Below are positions 24,649 to 33,692 of a stretch of 64,000 bases of DNA, piece by piece. A program made the position numbers and the translations under genes. The stretch covers positions 124,001-188,000 of the forward strand of contig CAWEVL010000009.1 in the NCBI GenBank assembly GCA_963812525.1, given 5' to 3'. The notes under the pieces are model-generated. The model was not told the DNA's origin. It did no database searches and saw only the letters and a program-made list of their open reading frames with translations. Within the stretch, counting starts at the first letter, position 1. Each line of letters begins with the position of its first letter. This stretch comes from Bog-756 sp963812525 (lineage in GTDB: Bacteria; Actinomycetota; Acidimicrobiia; Acidimicrobiales; RAAP-2).

Positions 24649-25659
24649 GTGCCCGCCAAAGAGGTCCGATCCGTCGAGGTGGCCGGCCGGACGGTCGAGA
24701 TCTCCAATCCGGACAAGGTGTACTTCCCGGAGTTGGGGGCCACCAAGTTCGATCTGGTCTCGTACTACGTGGCCATGGCCGGTGCGCTGAGCGTGACCGC
24801 CGTCGGCCGACCGGCCATGCTCGAGCGGTTTCCCGACGGTGCGGCCGGGAAGTCCTTCTTCCAGAAGCGGGTCCCCGACAGTGCGCCGAGCTGGCTCCAG
24901 ACGACCGTGGTGACCACGCCGAACGGGACGACGTCGAACGCCCTGGTCATCGCCGACGTCGCCCACGTGCTCTGGGCCGTCAACCTGGGCTGCCTCGGCT
25001 TGCACCTGTGGCCGTACGGCGTCGACGACCCCGAGCATCCCGACGAGCTCCGCATCGACCTCGATCCCCAACCGGGGACCTCGTTCGCCGAGATCCGGTC
25101 GGCGGCCGCCTGTGTCCGATCCCTGCTGGCCGAGCTGGGCATGGTCGGGTACCCGAAGACGACCGGCAACCGGGGCCTCCACATCTACGTCCGTCTCGAG
25201 CGGCGTTGGGACAGCTTCGCCATCCGGTCCGCGGCGGTGGCCCTGGCCCGCGAGCTCGAACGCCGGCATCCCGACCTGATGACGGCCAACTGGTGGAAGG
25301 AGGAGCGCGGCGAGCGGATCTTCGTCGACTTCAACCAAAACGCACCCCACAAGACCGTCTTCGGGGCCTGGTTCGCCCGCCCGCGGGTCGGTGGCCAGGT
25401 CTCGACTCCCCTGGCCTGGGACGACGTCGACTCCGTCGACCCCGAGGGGCTGACCATCCGGACCGTGCCGGACCGCGTGCGGGAGCGGGGTGATCCCTGG
25501 TCGGCCATGGCCGAGTCGCCCCAATCCCTCCAGCCGCTGCTGGACCTGGCGGCGACCGACCGGGCGAACGGACTGCACGACGCCCCATGGCCGCCGGAGT
25601 ACCCCAAGCAGCCGGACGAACCGCCCCGCGTGGCCCCGAGCCGGGCCAGAAAGTCATAG
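24649..25659 (+). CDS. LigD-type primase-polymerase (stand-alone), copy 1
   Basis: A 336-residue member of the archaeo-eukaryotic primase-like LigD polymerase family, which adds nucleotides, preferably ribonucleotides, at double-strand break ends during NHEJ. It starts at GTG 24649. Metal ligands D137 and D139 lie in RIDLDPQPG, the third Asp D227 is in FVDFNQNAPHK, and the nucleotide-binding TTGNRGLHIYV is intact. There is no ligase or phosphoesterase domain, so it is a free-standing PolDom like mycobacterial PolD proteins. The next gene starts two bases after the stop, forming an operon with the PHP and ligase genes. Confidence 0.92.
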   Translation: MPAKEVRSVEVAGRTVEISNPDKVYFPELGATKFDLVSYYVAMAGALSVTAVGRPAMLERFPDGAAGKSFFQKRVPDSAPSWLQTTVVTTPNGTTSNALVIADVAHVLWAVNLGCLGLHLWPYGVDDPEHPDELRIDLDPQPGTSFAEIRSAAACVRSLLAELGMVGYPKTTGNRGLHIYVRLERRWDSFAIRSAAVALARELERRHPDLMTANWWKEERGERIFVDFNQNAPHKTVFGAWFARPRVGGQVSTPLAWDDVDSVDPEGLTIRTVPDRVRERGDPWSAMAESPQSLQPLLDLAATDRANGLHDAPWPPEYPKQPDEPPRVAPSRARKS

Positions 25660-25661
25660 CC

Positions 25662-26672
25662 GTGGACCCGGTTGCCGCCCTCCGGCGCATCGCCTACCTG
25701 CTGGAGCGGGACGGCGCCGAGTCCTATCGGGTCCGGGCCTTCCGCACCGCCGCCTCGGCCGTCGCCGACCTGCCGGTCGATCAGTTGGCCCTGACGTCGG
25801 CCGGGCTCCAGAAGATCCCCGGGGTGGGGAAGACCAGTGCCCAGGTGATCCTCGAGGCCGTCGGCGGGGCCACCCCGGCGTACCTCGCGAAGCTCGAGTC
25901 GGCCGACCCCCCGGCCATGAGCGGGGGCGCCACCGAGCTGTTCGGCCTCCTCCGGGGCGACTGCCACAGCCACTCGGACTGGTCGGACGGGGGCTCGCCC
26001 ATCCGTGAGATGGCCGAGGCGGCCCGGGACCTGGGCCATCGCTACTGGGCGCTGACCGACCACAGCCCCCGGCTGACCATCGCCCATGGGCTCGACGCCG
26101 AGCGCCTGCGCCAGCAGCTCGACATCGTGGCCGGACTGAACGAGGAGCTGGCGCCCTTCCGCATCCTGACCGGCATCGAGGTCGACATCCTGGAGGACGG
26201 TGCCCTCGACCAGGACGAGATCCTGCTCGACCGGCTCGACGTGGTCGTGGCCAGCGTGCACTCCAAGCTCCGGATGGAGGGGCCCGAGATGACCCGGCGG
26301 ATGCTGCGGGCCGTAGAGAGTCCCCACACCGACATCCTCGGGCACTGCACGGGCCGGATCCTGGCCGGCAAGGGCCGACCGCAGTCGACGTTCGACGCCG
26401 CGGCGGTCTTCGAGGCATGCGCCCGGACGGGTACCGCCGTGGAGATCAATTCCCGGCCGGAGCGCCTCGACCCGCCCGAGCCGCTGCTGTCCCTCGCCCT
26501 CACCCTCGGCTGCGTGGTGGTGGTGGACACCGATGCCCACGCACCGGGGCAGCTGGAGTGGCAGCGCCACGGGTGCGAGCAGGCCGCCAAGGTGGGGGTG
26601 CCGGCCGACCGGGTGATGAACACCCTGCCCCTGGACGACTTCCTGGCCTGGACGGCCAGCCATGCCGCCTAG
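25662..26672 (+). CDS. HhH-PHP protein (PolX-like without polymerase core)
   Basis: A 336-residue protein from GTG 25662. Residues 1-80 form a helix-hairpin-helix domain as in the DNA-binding N-terminus of family X polymerases (RRIAYLLERDGAESYRVRAF; LQKIPGVGKTSAQVI). Residues about 100-336 are a PHP metal-dependent phosphoesterase: HSHSDWSDG, LTDHS, TGIEVDI, ASVHS, DILGHCTGR and DTDAHA supply His/Asp ligands. In bacterial PolX the PHP domain gives 3'-5' exonuclease or AP-repair activity; here the nucleotidyltransferase palm is missing, so the protein may trim ends for the polymerase and ligase next door (inference). Confidence 0.88.
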   Translation: MDPVAALRRIAYLLERDGAESYRVRAFRTAASAVADLPVDQLALTSAGLQKIPGVGKTSAQVILEAVGGATPAYLAKLESADPPAMSGGATELFGLLRGDCHSHSDWSDGGSPIREMAEAARDLGHRYWALTDHSPRLTIAHGLDAERLRQQLDIVAGLNEELAPFRILTGIEVDILEDGALDQDEILLDRLDVVVASVHSKLRMEGPEMTRRMLRAVESPHTDILGHCTGRILAGKGRPQSTFDAAAVFEACARTGTAVEINSRPERLDPPEPLLSLALTLGCVVVVDTDAHAPGQLEWQRHGCEQAAKVGVPADRVMNTLPLDDFLAWTASHAA

Positions 26673-26714
26673 GCAGCCGGACGCCGAGCGGGTCGGCCGG
26701 AGTACCATCGGCCA

Positions 26715-27776
26715 GTGACGCTTCCCGTCGTGCCCCCGGTCGCCCCGATGCTGGCCAAGCTGACGCGTGAGCTCCCCGAGCGGGAGGGACTGTTCTACGA
26801 ACCCAAGTGGGACGGTTTCCGGTGCATCGTCTTCCGAGACGGCGACGACGTCGTCCTGGGCAGCCGCAACGAGAAGCCGCTCACCCGGTACTTCCCCGAG
26901 CTGGTCCGGTCGCTGCGGGCCAATCTGCCCGCCCGGTGCGTGGTCGACGGGGAGATCGTGATCGCCGGCCCCGACGGCCTCGACTTCGACGCCCTCTCGC
27001 AGCGGATCCATCCGGCCGAGTCGAGGGTCGAGCTGTTGGCGACGACCACGCCGGCGTCGTTCGTGGCCTTCGACCTCCTGGCCCTGGGCGACGCAGACCT
27101 CCAGGCCGAGCCGTACGCCACCCGCCGGGACTCGCTGGCCGACGCGCTCCGCGGGGCCAAGCCCCCGATCCACCTCACCCCGGTCACCACCCGGCCCGAT
27201 GTGGCCCGGGACTGGTTCTCGAGATTCGAAGGCGCGGGCCTCGACGGAGTCGTCGTGAAGGACGGCGACCTCCGGTACCAGCCGGACAAGCGGGCCATGA
27301 TGAAGGTGAAGCACGAACGCACCGCCGACTGCGTGGTCGGGGGCTTCCGGTGGCACAAGACCGGCGACGTGGTGGGGTCCCTGCTGCTCGGCCTGTTCGA
27401 CGACGCCGGGGTGCTGCACCACGTCGGCGTGGCTTCCGGATTCAGTGTGGCCCGGCGCGCCGAGTTCGTCGGGACGCTGGACCCCTACCGGAGCGGGTCC
27501 ACCGGCGGGCACCCGTGGCTGGCCGAGGGCGCGCCCGAGGGCCGGGTGCCCGGGGGCCAGAGCCGCTGGAGCGCGGGCAAGGACCTCAGTTGGGAGCCGG
27601 TACGCCCCGAGTTGGTGGTGGAGGTGGCCTACGACCACCTCCAGGTCGACCGGTTCCGGCACGCCACCTCGTTCGTCCGCTGGCGACCGGACCGGGTCCC
27701 TTCGTCGTGCACCTATGGGCAGCTCGACACCCCGGTGCCCACCGAGCTCCAAGAGGTCTTCGGCACCACCGGCTGA
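26715..27776 (+). CDS. ligC: ATP-dependent DNA ligase, LigC type
   Basis: A 353-residue ligase starting at GTG 26715. The adenylation lysine is K31 in EPKWDGFR (motif I). Further motifs are DGEIVI (III), FVAFDLLAL (IIIa), DGVVVKDG (IV) and MMKVKHERTADCVVGG (V), followed by an OB-fold ending in VEVAYDHLQ and FRHATSFVRWRPD. There is no PE or polymerase domain. In mycobacteria LigC supplies backup NHEJ and base-excision ligation. It is third in the PolDom-PHP-ligase operon, 42 bp after the PHP gene, and convergent with the exonuclease gene. Confidence 0.92.
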   Translation: MTLPVVPPVAPMLAKLTRELPEREGLFYEPKWDGFRCIVFRDGDDVVLGSRNEKPLTRYFPELVRSLRANLPARCVVDGEIVIAGPDGLDFDALSQRIHPAESRVELLATTTPASFVAFDLLALGDADLQAEPYATRRDSLADALRGAKPPIHLTPVTTRPDVARDWFSRFEGAGLDGVVVKDGDLRYQPDKRAMMKVKHERTADCVVGGFRWHKTGDVVGSLLLGLFDDAGVLHHVGVASGFSVARRAEFVGTLDPYRSGSTGGHPWLAEGAPEGRVPGGQSRWSAGKDLSWEPVRPELVVEVAYDHLQVDRFRHATSFVRWRPDRVPSSCTYGQLDTPVPTELQEVFGTTG

Positions 27777-27783
27777 TCACCGG

Positions 27784-28668
27784 TCAGCGGCCCAGGATGG
27801 CCTCGGCCCGCTCGGCCATCGCCGGATCCCTGAAGTGCCGGCACACCGCAGCGAACGCCGCCGTCGGTCCCCGCCATTCCAGTGAGGCGACGCGGTCGAG
27901 GACCGTGGGGTCCAGGCGCAGGGTGGCCAGTACCCGGAACAGCTCGGCCTGTTCGCGCTCCCCGGCCAATCGCTGGGCCAGCTTGACGGCGCCCCGAACC
28001 GCCTGGCGCACATCGGGATCCCACTCGGCGGCGCTGTCGGGCACCTCGTCGAAGGTCCCGTAGTGAGCCAGCACCACCGACGCCGATCGCTTGCCCCACC
28101 CGGCCAGCCCGGGAAAGCCGTCGGCGGAGTCGCCGACCAGCGCCAACCAGTCGGGGATGGACCGGGGCGCCACACCGAACTTGTCCCACACTCCGTGCTC
28201 GCCCGTGACGGTGCCGCTCCGACGGTCGAGTTGGACCACCCGCTCACCCACCACGCACTGGGCGAGGTCCTTGTCGGGGGTGCAGATGATCACCCGGTCC
28301 ACCTCGGGGTCCTCCGCCGCCACCGAGGCCGCCGAGGCCAGGGCGTCGTCGGCCTCGAGCTCCACCATCGGCCACAGCACGACGCCGAGGGCCTCGAGCG
28401 CCGTCTCCACGATCTCGAACTGGGACCGCAAGGTGGGCTCGATTCCGGCTCCGGTCTTGTAGCCGGCCCACAGGTCGTTGCGGAACGACTCGATGACGTG
28501 GTCGGTGGCCACGCCGAGATGGGTGGCACCGTCGGCCAGCATGCTCATGACGGACAGGACCACGCCCCGGGCGGCGCCGATCTCGGCACCGTCGTCGGCG
28601 GCCCGCGGCGGCTGCCCGAAGAACTGCCGGAAGAGCTCGTAGGTCCCGTCGACCAGGTGCACGTCCAT
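27784..28668 (-). CDS. 5'-3' exonuclease / flap endonuclease family
   Basis: A 294-residue FEN/PIN-like nuclease starting at ATG 28668 (MDVHLVDGTYELFRQFF, first metal Asp D7). Acidic motifs ELEADDALAS and CTPDKDLAQ and the DNA-binding H3TH GDSADGFPGLAGWGKRSA follow in the order of the PolA 5' nuclease domain. The size fits stand-alone actinobacterial FEN proteins. It probably removes 5' flaps or RNA. Its place beside the LigC/PolDom operon suggests end processing. An upstream open extension has no ribosome-binding site. Confidence 0.88.
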   Translation of the reverse strand: MDVHLVDGTYELFRQFFGQPPRAADDGAEIGAARGVVLSVMSMLADGATHLGVATDHVIESFRNDLWAGYKTGAGIEPTLRSQFEIVETALEALGVVLWPMVELEADDALASAASVAAEDPEVDRVIICTPDKDLAQCVVGERVVQLDRRSGTVTGEHGVWDKFGVAPRSIPDWLALVGDSADGFPGLAGWGKRSASVVLAHYGTFDEVPDSAAEWDPDVRQAVRGAVKLAQRLAGEREQAELFRVLATLRLDPTVLDRVASLEWRGPTAAFAAVCRHFRDPAMAERAEAILGR

Positions 28669-28797
28669 CCCCGGAGTCTTGCAGGTGCCGGCGGACGCGC
28701 CCGGCCCCGGGCGCCACCGCCGACCGGCGCCCGTTCCCGTCGCCTCCGGTGGTGGCCGGAGCCGCCCGACCCCGGGGGTCCCCGGAGCCACCCCCGG

Positions 28798-29424
28798 TCA
28801 TGGCCGACCGGCCAACACCTCCACGCCGGCGCCACTGAGGTCGCCATGGGAGCCCTTGCGGCCCGACATGGCCAGGAGCAGGGACAGCAGCGGTCCCGAG
28901 ACCTCGGGCCCCTCGCCGTGGGCCCAGTCGACGTCGGTGGCCCGCAGACGAACGCCGGCGATCCTCCGTTTCGAGCCGATGAGCAGGTTCGAGCGCGTCC
29001 AACCGTCGGCCACCGCGGCGACGGCCGGCCGCGGCGGCTCGTGGGTCAACCCCAGCGGTCGTCGGATGTCCTCCCCGTGGGTGATGATCTCGCCGAGCAT
29101 GGCCAGGACGGGGGCCGGCGGGCGATTGGTGGTCGTGGTCCTGGCCTGCAACCGCCGGACCAGCTCCTCGGGCCCCACCGCGGCGAGTCGTGTGGCGCCG
29201 CGGTCGGTGAAGACGTCGAATCTGAAGCCGGCCCCGGCGAGCTCCTGGTAGAAATGCAGGGGGGTCTGCTCGGCGGCCGCCAGGATGTGCCCGGCAGTCT
29301 GCTGGACCGACCAGCCCTGGCACCAGGATGGCGAAGACCACTGGTCGGGGGAGAGCGTCGCCAGGGTCTGGGCCACGGCGGTCCGTTCACTGTGGATGTA
29401 CTGCCAGGTCTCGGCTGACTTCAT
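28798..29424 (-). CDS. DinB-like / maleylpyruvate isomerase-type protein
   Basis: A 208-residue four-helix protein starting at ATG 29424 with GAAAGG upstream. The opening WQYIHSERTAVAQTLATLSPDQW and WCQGWSVQQTAGHILAAAEQT are typical of the mycothiol-dependent maleylpyruvate isomerase N-domain (TIGR03083-like), where the GHI histidine and a later HGEDIRRPLG bind metal. Actinobacteria carry many copies with unknown substrates, often mycothiol-S-transferases. No link to repair is shown. Confidence 0.82.
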   Translation of the reverse strand: MKSAETWQYIHSERTAVAQTLATLSPDQWSSPSWCQGWSVQQTAGHILAAAEQTPLHFYQELAGAGFRFDVFTDRGATRLAAVGPEELVRRLQARTTTTNRPPAPVLAMLGEIITHGEDIRRPLGLTHEPPRPAVAAVADGWTRSNLLIGSKRRIAGVRLRATDVDWAHGEGPEVSGPLLSLLLAMSGRKGSHGDLSGAGVEVLAGRP

Positions 29425-29552
29425 GGGGGGCGGCCTTTCGTCGGGGGATGTCACGTCATGGTGACGGAGCCGATGGCTCAGGATCGACAACTGCCGGCCG
29501 TCTTCTTCGGGCCCGGCTCAAGCCCAGCTGGACTCTTGTCGATGCGGTACCC

Positions 29553-29708
29553 ATGGCAGCACGGTTCGAGGACCTGGAGTCGGAGCAGGGCGCGGGCACG
29601 GCCCGGCGGTGCCCGGACTGCGACGGGCCGATGGAGCCGGGGGCCGATGTGTCCCACCGGATCTGCCGCGGCTGCTACGACGCCTACGTCGACAACGCCG
29701 GCCGCTGA
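29553..29708 (+). CDS. Very small zinc-ribbon protein
   Basis: A 51-residue protein from ATG 29553: RRCPDCDGPMEPG, then HRICRGCYDAYVD, two CxxC knuckles typical of a zinc ribbon. There is no clear ribosome-binding site. It could be a small regulator or nucleic-acid-binding peptide; the function is unknown. Confidence 0.45.
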   Translation: MAARFEDLESEQGAGTARRCPDCDGPMEPGADVSHRICRGCYDAYVDNAGR

Positions 29709-29878
29709 CCGGCGCTCGGGCGCCCCAGAGCGTCGCCCCTCCCCGTCGCCGCACCGGTCGGCGTCGGCCCGGAAGGGCAGCGGTGCCGGTGACGGTGGAA
29801 GATCCCCCTCCTCGGGCATCGCCCCCGAGGAGCCGTATCGCGTAGCCTCGGGGATCATCTGAGGGATCGGAGGACGGA

Positions 29879-30334
29879 ATGGCCGGCATGCGCTTCAACC
29901 ACATGGAGCTGTCGTTCCCCCTGGGGGCGCTCACTCCGGAGGTCCGGAAGGAGATCGACGCCTTCTACTGCGACGTGCTCGGGTGGGACGCCCTCGACAC
30001 CGACGTGGTCGGACAGTCGTGCCACCTGCTCCGGCCCGACGACGGCCAGTTCATCCTGTTGGCCGAGGGACGGGAGCCGATGTCGTCGCCCGGCTACGAC
30101 CACCTGGGCCTGCTCATGGACAGCCGTGGCGAGGTGGATGCCGTGTTGACCCGGTGCCGGGAGTTCCAGGAGCACGACCCGAGGCTCCGCCTCAAGGAGT
30201 ACGAGGATCTGGTGGGGCCCACCGTCACCGTCCACGCCTTCTACGTCAAGTACCTCCTTCCCATCTGGTTCGACGTCCAGTGCATGGAGTGGCCGGACGG
30301 CCGGGCGCCCGTGCGGCGCTGGCAGTACGCCTGA
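29879..30334 (+). CDS. VOC superfamily (glyoxalase-like) protein
   Basis: A 151-residue protein starting at ATG 29879 after ATCGGAGGACGG. A beta-alpha-beta-beta-beta unit begins FNHMELSFPLG, continues IDAFYCDVLGWD and has a second His in YDHLGLLMD, as expected for a vicinal-oxygen-chelate fold. It may be a dioxygenase, glyoxalase or resistance protein; the substrate is unknown. The PhzF gene follows after 27 bp. Confidence 0.8.
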   Translation: MAGMRFNHMELSFPLGALTPEVRKEIDAFYCDVLGWDALDTDVVGQSCHLLRPDDGQFILLAEGREPMSSPGYDHLGLLMDSRGEVDAVLTRCREFQEHDPRLRLKEYEDLVGPTVTVHAFYVKYLLPIWFDVQCMEWPDGRAPVRRWQYA

Positions 30335-30361
30335 ACGCCGTCGAGACGGACCGCACGTCCC

Positions 30362-31130
30362 GTGCTCCTCGAGCTCACCACGGTCGACGCCTTCACGGGC
30401 GTGCCCTTCGCCGGCAACCCTGCCGCCGTGGCCCTGGTCGACGCCTTCCCGGACGACACCCTGATGCAGTCGGTGGCGTTGGAGATGAACCTCTCCGAGA
30501 CCGCCTTCGTCGTCCCGAGGCCGGACGGCGATCACGACCTGCGGTGGTTCACGCCGACCACCGAGGTCGATCTCTGTGGGCACGCCACCCTGGCCGCCGC
30601 CCACGTTCTCGGCGGCTCGGCCCGGTTCCATACCCGGAGCGGCCCGCTCCGGTGTACGACGTCGGCTGACGGCTGGATCGAGATGGACTTCCCCGTCGAC
30701 CGACCCCTCGAGGCGGAGGCCCCGGTGACACTGGAGGCTCCCCGGACTGGTCTGGTACGGGGTGGGCAGGTCGGACGCGTTGGCCGTGGTGGCCGAGGCC
30801 GGCCTGGTGCGAGGGTTCCAGCCCGACCTCAACAGGATCGCCGCCACCGGGACCCGCCTCCTCATCCTCAGTGCTCCCGGCGACCGGCCGGGCATCGACT
30901 GCGTGAGCCGGGCCTTTGCCCCCAACGCCGGCGTACCCGAGGACCCGGTGACCGGGTCGGCCCACTGCACGCTGGCCGAGTACTGGGGTCGCCGGCTCGG
31001 CCTGGACGTCCTGGTCGGCGAACAGGCCTCGGCTCGGGGCGGGCTGGTGCGCATGCGCCGGGAGGCCGACCGGGTCGTCCTCGCCGGCCAGGCGGTCACG
31101 GTGGCCCATGTCCGGATGACGCTCCCTTAG
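30362..31130 (+). pseudogene. PhzF-family isomerase, one frameshift
   Basis: A PhzF/diaminopimelate-epimerase fold protein. The frame from GTG 30362 gives VDAFTGVPFAGNPAAVALVD, the catalytic Glu in MNLSETAFV, and LCGHATLAAAHVL. After the CCCC at 30740-30743 the homology continues in the next frame (VWYGVGRSDALAVV, then EDPVTGSAHCTLAEYW with the family's DPVTGSA.C motif) to the stop at 31130. Deleting one C restores about 255 residues, near the family's length. It is either a sequencing error in a homopolymer or a recent mutation. Substrates of non-phenazine PhzF proteins are mostly unknown. Confidence 0.8.
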
Positions 31131-31237
31131 CGTCGGGCCGGATGACCGGCACCCACCGGGGCGGTGAGTGCCGACCCCTCGACTGCCGTGTCGGATTTCC
31201 GCCAGTAGTGGCGCCGGACGGGGCGTACGCTGCTCGT

Positions 31238-32719
31238 GTGTACGAGGACTTCGACCGGTGCTACCGGGCCGTGCAGTCAAAGGACGCCCGCTTCGACGGG
31301 TGGTTTGTGACCGCCGTGCTCACCACCAAGATCTACTGCCGGCCCAGCTGTCCGGTGAGGCCCCCGTTTGCCTCGAACCTGTCCTTCCTCCCCACCGCGG
31401 CCGCAGCCCAGCGGGCCGGCTTCCGGGCCTGCAAGCGGTGCCGCCCTGACGCCTCACCGGGATCGCCGGAGTGGAACGTGCGCCGCGACGTCGTGGGACG
31501 GGCCATGCGGCTGATCGGCGACGGCACGGTGGACCGCCACGGCGTCACCGGCCTGGCCGACCGGCTGGGCTACAGCACCCGGCAGTTGGAGCGGCACCTG
31601 GTGGCCGAAGTCGGCGCCGGTCCCCTGGCCCTGGCCCGCGCCCAGCGGGCCCAGACCGCCCGACTGCTCATCGAGACCACCGCGATGCCCTTCGCCGATG
31701 TGGCCTTCGCCTCGGGGTTCTCGAGCATCCGGCAGTTCAACGACACGGTGCGCCTTGTCTTCGACGCCACGCCGACCTCGCTTCGGGCCCGGACCCGGGA
31801 CCGTGGCTCGGCATCGACCCCCGGGGTACTCACCTTCCGCCTGCCGTTCCGTGCCCCGTTCGCGCCCGAGGGCCTGTTCGGGCATCTGGCGGCCACGGCG
31901 GTCCCCGGCTGCGAGGAGGTTCGTCACGGTGCCTACCGCCGGACGCTCCGGCTCCCGGTCGGTTCCGGCGTGGTGGCCCTGACCCCGACCCCCGACCACG
32001 TGGTGTGCCAGCTCGCCCTGGACGACCTCAGGGACCTGGCCACCGCCATCGCCCGGTGCCGTCGACTGCTCGATCTGGACGCCGATCCCGAGGCCGTGAT
32101 CGAGGTGCTACGCGGGGACCGGTCGCTGCGGCCGCAGGTGGACAAGGCCCCGGGCCGGCGCATCCCCGGCACCGTCGACGAGTCGGAGCTGGCCGTGCGC
32201 ATCGTCCTCGGCCAGCAGGTCTCGACGGCCGCGGCCCGCACCCACGCCGCCCGCCTGGTCGCCACGCACGGCACCCCCGTCGCCGACCCGGGCGGTGGTC
32301 TCACCCACTGCTTCCCCTCCGTGGAGGACCTGGCCGGGATCGACCCGGCCACCCTGGCCCTGCCGGCCTCCCGGCAGCGGTGCCTCGCCGCCTTGGTCGA
32401 GGCCCTGGCCTCGGGGGCGGTCCAGCTCGGGGTCGGGGCCGACTGGGATCGGGCCCGTCGTCAACTGGGCGTCCTTCCCGGCATCGGGGCCTGGACCGCC
32501 GAGATGATCGCCATGCGCGCCCTCGGCGATCCCGACGCCTTCCCCGCCACGGACATGGGAGTCCGCCGGGGGGCGGCGTCGCTCGGGCTGCCCGACGACG
32601 CCCCGAGGCTGGACGCCTGCGCCCAGCAGTGGCGCCCGTGGCGCTCCTATGCCGTGCAGTACCTGTGGGCCGCCACGGACCACCCGATCAACCAGTGGCC
32701 ACCGAAAGGAACACCATGA
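31238..32719 (+). CDS. Ada/AlkA fusion: zinc/AraC domain plus 3-methyladenine glycosylase
   Basis: A 493-residue protein from GTG 31238. Residues 1-80 are an Ada-type methyl-phosphotriester zinc domain with C34, C38, C65 and C68 (YCRPSC and CKRC); about 85-180 is an AraC helix-turn-helix pair (GVTGLADRLGYSTRQLERHL; FADVAFASGFSSIRQFN); about 195-490 is an AlkA glycosylase with HhH LPGIGAWTAEMIAM and catalytic Asp D439 (FPATDMGVRRG). It senses alkylated DNA by methylation of C34, activates its own genes and excises 3-methyladenine. Its stop overlaps the ogt start (ATGA). This architecture is typical of actinobacterial AdaA-AlkA fusions. Confidence 0.93.
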   Translation: MYEDFDRCYRAVQSKDARFDGWFVTAVLTTKIYCRPSCPVRPPFASNLSFLPTAAAAQRAGFRACKRCRPDASPGSPEWNVRRDVVGRAMRLIGDGTVDRHGVTGLADRLGYSTRQLERHLVAEVGAGPLALARAQRAQTARLLIETTAMPFADVAFASGFSSIRQFNDTVRLVFDATPTSLRARTRDRGSASTPGVLTFRLPFRAPFAPEGLFGHLAATAVPGCEEVRHGAYRRTLRLPVGSGVVALTPTPDHVVCQLALDDLRDLATAIARCRRLLDLDADPEAVIEVLRGDRSLRPQVDKAPGRRIPGTVDESELAVRIVLGQQVSTAAARTHAARLVATHGTPVADPGGGLTHCFPSVEDLAGIDPATLALPASRQRCLAALVEALASGAVQLGVGADWDRARRQLGVLPGIGAWTAEMIAMRALGDPDAFPATDMGVRRGAASLGLPDDAPRLDACAQQWRPWRSYAVQYLWAATDHPINQWPPKGTP

Positions 32720-33222
32720 ACCCCATCATCTTCCGCACCCTCGACAGCCCCGTCGGGCCGGTGACCGTGGCCGGCGACGGCACGGTCGTCACCAACGTCC
32801 GGATGACCGACCAGACCCATGAGCCGGCCGGCCGGGACGGCTGGCGGCATGAGCCGACCGCCTTCCCGGAGGCCACTGAGCAGCTCCGGGCCTACTTCGA
32901 CGGCGAGCGCACCACCTTCGAACTGGCCATCCGCTTGGAGGGCCCCGAGTTCCACCGGCGGGTCTGGGACTCCCTGCTCGAGATCCCCTATGGCGAGACG
33001 GCGTCCTACGGCGAGATCGCCAGCCGGATCGGGAAGCCGGGGGCGGCCCGGGCGGTGGGCGTGGCCAACGGGCACAACCCCATCGCCATCATCGTCCCGT
33101 GCCATCGGGTGATCGGCGCCGACGGATCGCTCACCGGCTACGGGGGCGGCCTGCACCGCAAGCAGGTGCTGCTCGACCTGGAGCGGGACCACTTCACCCC
33201 GCGCCTGGCCCTCTCCGGATGA
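32716..33222 (+). CDS. ogt: Methylated-DNA-protein-cysteine methyltransferase
   Basis: A 168-residue suicide enzyme that takes the methyl group from O6-methylguanine. It starts at ATG 32716, overlapping the Ada/AlkA stop by four bases. The active-site motif PCHRV has the acceptor C129, preceded by the DNA-binding helix YGEIASRIGKPGAARAVG and the Asn hinge ANGHNP. Together with the upstream fusion it forms an adaptive-response operon covering O6-guanine and N3-adenine damage. Confidence 0.95.
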   Translation: MNPIIFRTLDSPVGPVTVAGDGTVVTNVRMTDQTHEPAGRDGWRHEPTAFPEATEQLRAYFDGERTTFELAIRLEGPEFHRRVWDSLLEIPYGETASYGEIASRIGKPGAARAVGVANGHNPIAIIVPCHRVIGADGSLTGYGGGLHRKQVLLDLERDHFTPRLALSG

Positions 33223-33237
33223 GGTCGACGCCGTCGG

Positions 33238-33540
33238 CTACGGGGCTGGGTCCGGCCCGCTGGTGCCCGTGCGTGGCCACCGTCCCCGTTCCGCGGGGGT
33301 GACGTCGCACTCGAGGGCGCCCTCGCCGTCGTGCTGCCACCGCATCTCGACGGCCCACCGGCCGCCGTGCAGTGGGGTCATCCGGCCACCGTCGCAGACG
33401 AACCCGGTGACCCTCCGACCGCACTCCCGGCACACGTCGTGGAACGTGACCCGGTTGGACCACCCGACGATGGGGTGGGCCACGAGCCGGTCGGACCCGG
33501 GTGGCCCCGGCGGCTGGTCACCGGACGAGGTTGCCTCCAT
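33238..33540 (-). CDS. Hypothetical protein with one CxxC
   Basis: A 100-residue protein from ATG 33540 (GTGGTGGG upstream). The central part FHDVCRECGRRVTGFVCDGG looks like a half zinc ribbon and is followed by WAVEMRWQHDGEGALECDV. No family is recognised. It is convergent with ogt; the reading is moderately protein-like, so I keep it with reservation. Confidence 0.42.
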   Translation of the reverse strand: MEATSSGDQPPGPPGSDRLVAHPIVGWSNRVTFHDVCRECGRRVTGFVCDGGRMTPLHGGRWAVEMRWQHDGEGALECDVTPAERGRWPRTGTSGPDPAP

Positions 33541-33692
33541 CCCACCACGGTCCCACAACCCCGGGCGGTCGCCAACCGACCGGTGCCGGCGGCCGGGAGG
33601 ACAGGGTGACCCGACACGAGGTGGGAGCTGAGCGCCACGGGAGACCAGGTCTGATCCTCGAACCGGCGCCGGTATTCGACCCTCCGCCGCGA

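Noticed and set aside
25185..27752. An 855-codon minus-strand open frame across the PHP and LigC genes
   Set aside because: It is antisense to two well-supported enzymes; composition is Gly/Arg/Val-rich with no domain. High GC keeps antisense frames open.
30740..31237. Apparent PhzF-Ada/AlkA fusion of 785 codons
   Set aside because: After the frameshift the frame loses PhzF homology and reads non-coding sequence up to the Ada start; it is a read-through artefact, not a fusion.
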